Source: Bacillota bacterium
GTDB taxonomy: Bacteria; Bacillota; Clostridia; DSM-8532
NCBI GenBank assembly: GCA_023446675.1
Contig: JAEXPO010000636.1
Coordinates: 1 to 5,058, forward strand
Direction: 5' to 3'
Length of the DNA: 5,058 nucleotides
A program made the position numbers and the translations under genes. The notes under the pieces were generated by a model. The model saw only the letters and a list, made by a program, of their open reading frames with translations, did not search any database and was not told where the DNA came from. Below, piece after piece: positions 1-4,487 of this stretch. The first letter of the stretch is position 1; each line of letters begins with the position of its first letter.

Positions 1-38
1 TGGGGTTTTGACAGAAATCGGGATGGTGAGGTCGCAGC

Positions 39-692
39 ATGGCAATAAATAGAACAATAAAGTACAGAGAATTGTATAAAATACGGAACGAAAAAACCGG
101 TGAGATCCACGACGGCTTTGATCAGGAATGGTATAAAGGCCACTGGCAGCGTCTTGCAGGATGCGGCCCCACGGTTTTCTCCACTATTTATTATTATCTC
201 AACCGTACGCTTGAGGAAATAAAGGAGGAAAACGAGCCCATAAGCAGGGAACGCTGCATTGAGCTGATGGAAGAGGTGTGGAACCATGTAAAGCCCTCCT
301 TTCACGGTGTATCGTCTACAGAAATGTTTTTAAAGGGTGTGGCCTCCTATAAGAAATTTAAGAATCAGGAGCTTGTCCACCATTCTATGGATATTGCAAA
401 AAATCCTTCGGATCGTCCTCCGTTTAAGGCTCTTTTGACCTTTTTGGATGAAGCCCTTGAAAAGGACACCCCTGTCGCTTTTTTAAACCTTCATAATGGT
501 GATGAAAAGGTTCTGGATGCCTGGCACTGGGTTACGCTCATTGCCCTGGAATACGATGAAGAAGGCAGCTTCGCCTTTGCCGAAATACTGGATGAAGGCA
601 AAATTAAAAAAATCGATCTTTTGCAATGGTACAATACCACCACCCTGGGAGGGGGCTTTGTGAGCTTCGAACCCCTTGCCGCCAAGAGCTGA
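39..692 (+). CDS. Papain/C39-like cysteine-peptidase-fold protein, function unknown
   Basis: This 217-residue protein is not one I can name. It has the layout of a papain-like (C39_2-type) cysteine peptidase. Near the N-terminus is WQRLAGCGPT (residues 36-45), with Q37 as possible oxyanion residue and C42 as possible nucleophile at the start of a helix. Near the C-terminus is AWHWVTLIAL (161-170), where H163 would be the catalytic histidine on a strand, and D185 in ILDEGK could be the third residue. The spacing fits the fold. There is no signal peptide or membrane segment, so it is probably cytosolic. The start is the first ATG after an in-frame TGA at 27-29; a GGTGAGG Shine-Dalgarno at 25-31 lies 7 bases before it. 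It is convergent with the vanZ-like gene. The coding call is firm, the fold likely, and enzyme activity and substrate unknown; a non-catalytic relative is possible. Confidence 0.85.
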   Translation: MAINRTIKYRELYKIRNEKTGEIHDGFDQEWYKGHWQRLAGCGPTVFSTIYYYLNRTLEEIKEENEPISRERCIELMEEVWNHVKPSFHGVSSTEMFLKGVASYKKFKNQELVHHSMDIAKNPSDRPPFKALLTFLDEALEKDTPVAFLNLHNGDEKVLDAWHWVTLIALEYDEEGSFAFAEILDEGKIKKIDLLQWYNTTTLGGGFVSFEPLAAKS

Positions 693-711
693 CGGACTGT
701 GACCTTAAACC

Positions 712-727
712 TGGAGCTTTCGCTCTA
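712..727. terminator. Weak hairpin between convergent genes, possible terminator
   Basis: GAGC (714-717) and GCTC (722-725) form a four-pair stem around TTTC, extended by a G-T and a T-A pair. On the minus strand the loop is GAAA, a stable GNRA-type tetraloop. It overlaps the stop codon of the vanZ-like gene and sits between two convergent reading frames. There is no proper T tract on either side, so termination is only a guess from position. Confidence 0.2.
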
Positions 728-1339
728 ATTAGCGGGCCTGTCCCTGCGTATTTGAAAAAAATGCCTTCGATAGCCAATAAAGAGGATATAGCCTAATATT
801 GCTCCTATAGTGTTCATAATAATATCATCCACATCAAAGGCTCTTCCCCGGTTTCCCAAGAAGCCTGTAAGCAGCTGCACGGTTTCAATGCCCAATGAAA
901 AGCTGAAGCAAAACAATACATTTCTGCCAAAGCGCCCAAAGGGCTTCCATAATACCGGAAGCATAAATCCCATGGGCAATAAAAGGATGCCGTTTCCGCC
1001 AATATTTTTTATCCAGAACAAAATCATGTAGGCATAACCTTCCAGATTTGTATTTCTGAGTATGTAAGCTATTTTGTTATAGGTGGGAAAAATAGGTATT
1101 ATATTTATGGAAACCTCATTTTCCACCAGCTTTCCATTTTCCCAGTACATATAAAAGGGAAAAAGGGTTACTGCAAAAACACAAATGAGGTAGAGAAAAA
1201 ACAGGTGTAGCAAAAGCTCTCTTCCTGCCGAAGGCTTATTCCTCCTGCCGACAGAAGTACGATTGTAAAGGAAACGTATAATAAACCATAAGGGTATGCT
1301 TGTTAGTAATAAAAGCTCTCTGCTAATTCCAAATCCCAT
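725..1339 (-). CDS. VanZ-family integral membrane protein
   Basis: This 204-residue membrane protein belongs to the VanZ-like family, named after the teicoplanin-resistance accessory protein VanZ. The biochemical role of most members is unknown. Hydrophobic segments lie near residues 8-25, 42-62, 103-130, 140-158 and 174-190. The family pattern is clear: TLFP (58-61), NIIPIFP (79-85), GGNGILLLPMGF (114-125), the E-x-x-Q of GIETVQLL (150-157), then RAFDVDDIIMNTIGAILGY (166-184) with its acidic DVDD and conserved Asn. Length is normal for a single-domain VanZ-like protein and the frame is intact. The ATG has a good GGAG Shine-Dalgarno 8 bases upstream. The C-terminus is basic. There are no vanH, vanA or vanX genes here, so glycopeptide resistance should not be inferred. 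It is transcribed alone, divergent from the XRE regulator. Confidence 0.9.
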   Translation of the reverse strand: MGFGISRELLLLTSIPLWFIIRFLYNRTSVGRRNKPSAGRELLLHLFFLYLICVFAVTLFPFYMYWENGKLVENEVSINIIPIFPTYNKIAYILRNTNLEGYAYMILFWIKNIGGNGILLLPMGFMLPVLWKPFGRFGRNVLFCFSFSLGIETVQLLTGFLGNRGRAFDVDDIIMNTIGAILGYILFIGYRRHFFQIRRDRPAN

Positions 1340-1351
1340 TGAATTTACTCC

Positions 1352-1422
1352 AAAGTGAACCTTGTTTACTTCATTCAGCTTGTTTATTTCATTCAGTTTT
1401 TTTATTATAGCAGATTCACTTT
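1352..1422. repeat. Perfect 8-bp inverted repeat flanking the tandem repeat
   Basis: AAAGTGAA at 1352-1359 and its exact complement TTCACTTT at 1415-1422 are separated by 55 bases. One arm lies between the -35 and -10 of the vanZ-like promoter and the other touches its Shine-Dalgarno. The positions suit paired operator half sites. An RNA hairpin is unlikely, because the upstream arm lies before the predicted transcription start. Confidence 0.35.
1361..1396 (-). repeat. 18-bp tandem repeat in the vanZ-like leader
   Basis: Two adjacent 18-base units, 1361-1378 and 1379-1396, differ at one position (C1369 against T1387). Read on the minus strand the units are ctgaatgaaataaacaag and ctgaatgaagtaaacaag. 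They fill the predicted 5' leader from the expected transcription start up to 9 bases before the Shine-Dalgarno. The origin may be simple slippage; a protein or RNA binding role is possible but not shown. Confidence 0.8.
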
Positions 1423-1432
1423 AAAAGATAAA
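1404..1432 (-). promoter_or_regulatory. Promoter of the vanZ-like gene (extended -10)
   Basis: On the minus strand positions 1412-1404 read TGCTATAAT, a perfect -10 hexamer with the TGn extension. Seventeen bases upstream is only a poor -35 (TTTATC, 1432-1427), as is usual for extended -10 promoters. The predicted start, near 1397, is about 58 bases before the ATG. An AAAGTGAA box (minus strand 1422-1415) sits inside the spacer, a place where a bound protein would block polymerase. Confidence 0.6.
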
Positions 1433-1566
1433 AGAATGGCATTTTATTGCCCCGGTGGAAGAACAAAGACAACGGACAGAAATGCTCAGCATTATCAGGG
1501 CTCCTTTTTGCTTCCTTAACAGCTCTAAAGCTTAAATAATCCTGTTTGCCTGTTATGATATTAATG
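1433..1566. other. Divergent spacer between vanZ-like and XRE genes, no gene seen
   Basis: This is the middle of the 306-base gap between the two divergent genes; the control elements on either side are listed separately. I see no ribosome-binding-site-supported reading frame. The only clear structure is a perfect 13-base palindrome at 1481-1493 (AATGCT-C-AGCATT), too short to interpret. A 17-codon frame from the ATG at 1482 lacks a Shine-Dalgarno and is not called. Confidence 0.5.
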
Positions 1567-1588
1567 GGTATCACGTTTATTTGACATG
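1567..1588. promoter_or_regulatory. Upstream operator-like site over the -35 of the XRE gene
   Basis: Positions 1567-1588 match the reverse complement of the downstream palindrome (1613-1634) at 16 of 22 positions by direct alignment. That includes an unbroken nine-base run TCACGTTTA (1571-1579) and the run TGACA (1582-1586). It covers the TTGACA hexamer. On its own it is only partly palindromic, so it may be a weaker second site. Centre-to-centre distance to the other site is 46 bases. Confidence 0.5.
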
Positions 1589-1609
1589 ATTGAGAATAAT
1601 TGCTATGCT
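1581..1609 (+). promoter_or_regulatory. Promoter of the XRE regulator
   Basis: A perfect TTGACA -35 (1581-1586), a 17-base spacer and TATGCT (1604-1609) form a strong vegetative promoter. The -10 has a TG extension at 1601-1602. Transcription should start near 1616, inside the downstream operator-like palindrome, giving a leader of about 30 bases before the TTG start codon. Confidence 0.75.
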
Positions 1610-1612
1610 AGG

Positions 1613-1634
1613 TGTGTCATGTAAACGTGACACA
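1613..1634. promoter_or_regulatory. Downstream operator-like palindrome at the XRE transcription start
   Basis: TGTGTCA (1613-1619) and TGACACA (1628-1634) are perfect inverted arms. The inner pairs G1621/C1626 and T1622/A1625 also match, giving 9 of 11 complementary pairs. The site lies just downstream of the -10, spans the expected start of transcription and ends at the Shine-Dalgarno AGGAGGA. Occupation would block initiation, which fits autorepression by the HTH protein encoded directly after it. Confidence 0.6.
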
Positions 1635-1645
1635 GGAGGATTTCA

Positions 1646-1852
1646 TTGAAAAATAAAATTAAGGAGCTGCGGGAACTAAGGGGATTAACACAAAAGCAGC
1701 TAGGCGAAAAGGTCGGTGTTTCCCGCCAGGCGATTAACGCCATTGAGACAGGTAAATTTGACCCTTCCATCTGGCTGGCTTATGATATCGCCCAACTGTT
1801 TAATTCAGCCATTGAAGAGATATTTGATTTTAAGGCAAGTGCTCGGAAATAA
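1646..1852 (+). CDS. Small XRE-family HTH transcriptional regulator
   Basis: This 68-residue protein is a bare helix-turn-helix domain of the Cro/CI (XRE) type, similar to short Bacillus YozG-like regulators. The motif runs from about residue 14 to 37: LTQKQLGEKVGVSRQAINAIETGK, with the typical glutamine pair (Q16, Q18), the turn at GVS (24-26) and recognition helix RQAINAIE (27-34). The tail with AIEEIFDF (55-62) is the usual dimer-forming end. There is no ligand or peptidase domain. The start is a TTG, chosen because AGGAGGA at 1634-1640 lies 5 bases before it and no ATG is available nearby. Two operator-like sites in its own promoter suggest autoregulation. Target genes are unknown; the divergent vanZ-like gene is a candidate only by position. 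The gene is convergent with murE. Confidence 0.92.
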   Translation: MKNKIKELRELRGLTQKQLGEKVGVSRQAINAIETGKFDPSIWLAYDIAQLFNSAIEEIFDFKASARK

Positions 1853-1872
1853 AGGTCCTGCACCCCTTTATT
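1848..1872. terminator. AT-rich hairpin between xre and murE ends, possible bidirectional terminator
   Basis: AATAAAGG (1848-1855) and CCTTTATT (1865-1872) form a perfect 8-pair stem around a 9-base loop. It overlaps the stop codon of the XRE gene and lies 19 bases past the murE stop. Neither side has a proper run of T, though on the minus strand the stem ends in TTATTTCC. Position between convergent genes favours a weak bidirectional terminator. Confidence 0.35.
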
Positions 1873-1890
1873 GCATGGTAAAAACAAAAT

Positions 1891-3351
1891 TCAAAATAAA
1901 TCAAAGTAATCCTTTACGACTCTTGTATCATCAAAATGAATGGCTCTGTCAGAAAAAACCTGGTAGGTTTCATGTCCTTTTCCCGCTATAAGAACCGTAT
2001 CCCCGGCACCAGCCCTTTCCAATGCCTTTTTAATAGCCCATTCACGGCCAAGCAGGATTTCATGGGGGCAGTCGGTTTCTTTTACCCCCTGTTCAATATC
2101 CCTGGCAATAGCCAGAGGATCCTCCAAACGGGGATTATCATTGGTGATAATAACATAATCGGCCCATTGCCCGGCGATTTTGCCCATTATCGGCCTTTTG
2201 TCCCTGTCCCGGTTGCCGCCGCAGCCAAAAACCGCCGTAATTTTTCCGCCTCCCATATCCTTTATGGTGCGAAGAACATTCTCCAGGCTGTCGGGATTGT
2301 GAGCATAATCAATAATAACCTGAATTCCCTTGGAATTGGGTATGACCTCAAACCGTCCCTTAACCCCTTCAAGAGCACTAAGGCCTTGCGCAATAGCTTG
2401 TGGTGAAAGGCCGCGGAGAAAGCAGGCACCTGCCGCAGCCAGGGCATTGTATACGCTGAACAAACCGGGTACCTTTAAGCTTACCTCCTGCTTTTCTCCG
2501 GGAAAGCAAAGAGTAAAACGTACACCGTTGAGCTTCTGCTCAATATTCTCCGCCGTTAAATCGGCAGGCTTCTTAATACCGAAGGAGAGAATTTTCTTCT
2601 CGCCGGAAACCTTTAAAATGTCGTGGAAAACAGGATCATCTGCATTGGCAACCACCTGGCGGCACTTTTCAAATAGAAGCAGCTTGGCGTTTTTGTAATT
2701 TTCCATGGTTCCGTGCTCGTCAAGATGGTCCTGGGATAAATTGGTGAATACCCCTATTTCAAAATGACAATCGTCAACCCTGCTGTTTACAAGAGCAATG
2801 GAGGTCACCTCCATTGCAACAGGATTTACCCCGTCATCTGCCATTTCTCTTAACATGGACTGAAGCTCCAGCGCATCCGGTGTGGTGGGATTTATTTTAT
2901 CGGCCCGAGCCTTTTTGCTTCCGTACCGGTTTTCAATGGTTCCAATAACTCCCGCCTTATAACCCGCTTTTTCAAAAATTCCCGCAATATACCAGGAAAC
3001 CGAGGTTTTCCCCTTGGTTCCCGTAATACCGATAAGCGACAGGGCTTTTGAGGGCTCGCCGTAATACAGGCTGGCAATGCGCGCCATGGCCTTGCGCGTA
3101 TCCGGTGTGACAATCAGTGTCACCCTGGGAGGCAGCTCCGGAAGCAGTCTTTCAGCCACCAGAACAGAAGCTCCCCCTTCCACTGCCTGAGCTGCAAAGG
3201 TATGCCGGTCCACATTCTTGCCTTTGACACAGATGAATAAGCCTCCTGGGCGTACCTTTCTTGAATGCCACGCAACAGAAGTAACCGCCGTATCCTCCGA
3301 TCCCTGTACAACACGATATTCCAAGCCTTTGAGCAAATCCTTAACCTGCAT
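1891..3351 (-). CDS. murE: UDP-N-acetylmuramoyl-tripeptide synthetase, meso-DAP-adding type (MurE)
   Basis: MurE is the cytosolic ATP-dependent ligase that adds the third amino acid to UDP-MurNAc-L-Ala-D-Glu in peptidoglycan precursor synthesis. All Mur ligase parts are present in 486 residues, a normal length: an N-terminal UDP-binding domain, the ATP loop GTKGKTS (111-117), NPTTPD (154-159), DHLDEHG (208-214), NAK with K223 as the likely carbamylated lysine, GRFE (332-335), DYAHNPDS (348-355) and AGKGHE (456-461). DNPRLEDP (405-412) is the DNPR signature of enzymes that use meso-diaminopimelate rather than lysine. One oddity is EVTSIAL (181-187) where MurE usually reads EVSSHAL. The ATG is preceded by AAGGGAG about 10 bases upstream. 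No other cell-wall gene adjoins it, so it may be the sole murE or a second copy; the sequence cannot say which. Confidence 0.95.
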   Translation of the reverse strand: MQVKDLLKGLEYRVVQGSEDTAVTSVAWHSRKVRPGGLFICVKGKNVDRHTFAAQAVEGGASVLVAERLLPELPPRVTLIVTPDTRKAMARIASLYYGEPSKALSLIGITGTKGKTSVSWYIAGIFEKAGYKAGVIGTIENRYGSKKARADKINPTTPDALELQSMLREMADDGVNPVAMEVTSIALVNSRVDDCHFEIGVFTNLSQDHLDEHGTMENYKNAKLLLFEKCRQVVANADDPVFHDILKVSGEKKILSFGIKKPADLTAENIEQKLNGVRFTLCFPGEKQEVSLKVPGLFSVYNALAAAGACFLRGLSPQAIAQGLSALEGVKGRFEVIPNSKGIQVIIDYAHNPDSLENVLRTIKDMGGGKITAVFGCGGNRDRDKRPIMGKIAGQWADYVIITNDNPRLEDPLAIARDIEQGVKETDCPHEILLGREWAIKKALERAGAGDTVLIAGKGHETYQVFSDRAIHFDDTRVVKDYFDLF

Positions 3352-3361
3352 ACCTTCTTCT

Positions 3362-3403
3362 CTCCCTTTTCACTTGCCAAACGGCTTATTTTACAAGTAA
3401 AAG
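3362..3403 (-). promoter_or_regulatory. Hairpin in the murE leader adjoining the Shine-Dalgarno
   Basis: In the murE transcript CUUUUACUUG (minus strand, 3403-3394) can pair with CAAGUGAAAAG (3376-3366), forming ten pairs with one bulged G. A small GCC-GUUU-GGC hairpin (3385-3376) can form inside, competing for one base. The outer stem ends at the first base of the GGGAG Shine-Dalgarno (3366-3362), so folding could affect ribosome access. There is no T tract, so it is not a terminator, and I recognise no riboswitch class. Confidence 0.35.
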
Positions 3404-3453
3404 CCTTTGTTATCCTTCACTATTATCTTATTTAAATTTTTCGCATAATAATC
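3404..3453 (-). promoter_or_regulatory. Probable murE promoter region, elements uncertain
   Basis: Two -10-like hexamers occur on the minus strand: GATAAT (3427-3422) and TATTAT (3450-3445), each five of six to consensus. Neither has a convincing -35 at 16-18 bases. The murE gene is divergently placed, so a promoter must lie in this spacer or further back, but the exact one cannot be chosen by eye. Confidence 0.3.
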
Positions 3454-3501
3454 GGCAATTAATGCTTGAATTGTTGCAAAAGATGCAATAATATAATTGC
3501 C
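3454..3501. promoter_or_regulatory. Inverted-repeat cluster between murE and araC-type gene
   Basis: Three overlapping symmetries occur here. GGCAATTA (3454-3461) is the exact complement of TAATTGCC (3494-3501). A 16-base near-palindrome at 3485-3500 has arms GCAAT and ATTGC with 7 of 8 pairs. ATTGTTGCA (3470-3478) pairs at 8 of 9 positions with TGCAATAAT (3484-3492). A TATAAT (3492-3497) on the plus strand lies within it but has no well-spaced -35. This density of symmetric sites suggests regulator binding, possibly by the adjacent AraC protein. Confidence 0.4.
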
Positions 3502-3513
3502 ATGGAAGGGATG

Positions 3514-4371
3514 ATGGAGTCCGAATTTTATCCAAAGAGAGGCTATCTTAAGGAAGATTTTTTGTTCTTTCATTTAAGGGATCAAAAGGGCGAGTCCTTT
3601 GAGTATCATTATCACGATTTCTACAAAATGATCTTTTTTCTTGAAGGACAGGTGTCCTATCTTCTTGAGGGCAGAACCTACCGCCTGGAGCCCGGCGACA
3701 TTCTTTTTGTCACCGACAGGGATATTCACAAAGCGGTTATAGATACCCATGTCCCTTATGAGCGCATGGTGCTGTGGTTTAATCCCCGGTTCCTCCCAAT
3801 GATTGGGGAAGCCGGCTTTTCTCATACCGAATGCTTCGATGCGGCATCGGATAAAAAGCAAAATCTCCTTCGTCCGTCCCAGGAAGACGATCGCCTTATA
3901 AGAAGGCTTCTTGGGGATATGAAAACGGCCTTCCAAACATCTGCCCCCGGCTCAAAAACAGAAAAAAATGCTCTGTTTATGCTTCTCATGGTCCGTATAA
4001 ACCGGATCTTTCAAAAGGAAGGCGCCGCCTTTGCCGAGCCCAACGGCCAATACGACGAAACCATTCAGAAGGTTATTAATTATATTGAAAGGAATTTGCA
4101 GGGGGATCTGTCCATCGATACTCTCTCCGGCCAGTTTTATATCAGCCGCTATACTCTCATGCACAAATTCAAGCGTGAGACGGGCTTTACACTTCATCAC
4201 TTCATCCTCCAAAAGAGACTTCTACTTGCTGCCAGCCGGCTTAAAAACGGAGCGTCCATTACCGATACCAGCTATGCCTGCGGTTTTACGGATTACTCCG
4301 TGTTCATGCGTGCCTTTAAGCGATTCTACGGTGTTGCTCCCAGGGAATATGTCAAACAATACTTGGAATAA
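3514..4371 (+). CDS. AraC-family transcriptional regulator (cupin sensor plus double HTH)
   Basis: This is a DNA-binding regulator of 285 residues, the usual AraC/XylS length. The N-terminal half is a cupin-like sensor: histidine-rich YHYHDFYKM (31-39), a beta-rich segment VSYLLEGRTYRLEPGDILFV (47-66) and DRDIHK (68-73), typical of ligand-binding AraC_binding domains. The C-terminal half has two HTH motifs, about residues 201-231 (IDTLSGQFYISRYTLMHKFK and following) and 248-281, with the family hallmark ACGFTDYSVFMRAFKRFYGVAPREY (255-279). The ligand is unknown; sugars or small metabolites are typical. The start is uncertain: ATG 3514 follows GGAAGGG (3504-3510), ATG 3511 would put the site too close, and ATG 3502 and TTG 3466 have no Shine-Dalgarno. 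It is divergent from murE and lies 116 bases before a co-oriented tocopherol-cyclase-like gene, a plausible target. Confidence 0.92.
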   Translation: MESEFYPKRGYLKEDFLFFHLRDQKGESFEYHYHDFYKMIFFLEGQVSYLLEGRTYRLEPGDILFVTDRDIHKAVIDTHVPYERMVLWFNPRFLPMIGEAGFSHTECFDAASDKKQNLLRPSQEDDRLIRRLLGDMKTAFQTSAPGSKTEKNALFMLLMVRINRIFQKEGAAFAEPNGQYDETIQKVINYIERNLQGDLSIDTLSGQFYISRYTLMHKFKRETGFTLHHFILQKRLLLAASRLKNGASITDTSYACGFTDYSVFMRAFKRFYGVAPREYVKQYLE

Positions 4372-4436
4372 ACTTTACTATTCCCTTTGGGCAATAATAG
4401 AGATTGACTTATTTGTGCATAAACCCGTCCGGCCCC

Positions 4437-4455
4437 TGTTAAAATAGAATTTTAA
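4437..4455 (+). promoter_or_regulatory. Candidate promoter and palindrome before the tocopherol-cyclase-like gene
   Basis: TGTTAAAAT (4437-4445) is an extended -10 with five of six consensus bases, without a clear -35 at the right distance. It overlaps a perfect palindrome, TTAAAAT-AGA-ATTTTAA (4439-4455). A start near 4452 would leave a leader of about 36 bases. A poor -35 is what one expects of an activator-dependent promoter, and an AraC-type regulator lies just upstream, but the AT-rich composition makes chance symmetry possible. Confidence 0.35.
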
Positions 4456-4487
4456 AAGATGGTTAAGCCAAAGGATGTATAAAGCAA

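Noticed and set aside
8..13. TTGACA resembling a -35 before the first gene
   Set aside because: No -10-like hexamer lies 16-18 bases downstream; position 31 onward reads GTCGCA. The match is likely chance.
725..1339. Glycopeptide-resistance locus
   Set aside because: A VanZ-like protein alone is common in Firmicutes; no vanS/vanR, vanH, ligase or vanX gene is present in the window.
1936..2698. Plus-strand open frames opposite murE (1936-2406 and 2330-2698)
   Set aside because: They lie antisense to a complete MurE with all family motifs, and their translations show no domain and low-complexity mixed composition.
3466..3513. Longer start for the AraC regulator from TTG 3466
   Set aside because: The extra 16 residues start with a cysteine-rich stretch unlike the family, there is no Shine-Dalgarno before 3466, and the region coincides with promoter-like sequence.
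3574..4212. Minus-strand open frames opposite the AraC-type gene (3574-3936 and 3952-4212)
   Set aside because: They are shadows of a well-supported AraC regulator and lack recognisable motifs.
4378..4400. Hairpin after the AraC-type gene as a terminator (TATTCCC-TTT-GGGcAATA)
   Set aside because: The stem needs a bulge, has only three G-C pairs and is not followed by a T run, so it does not support a rho-independent terminator.
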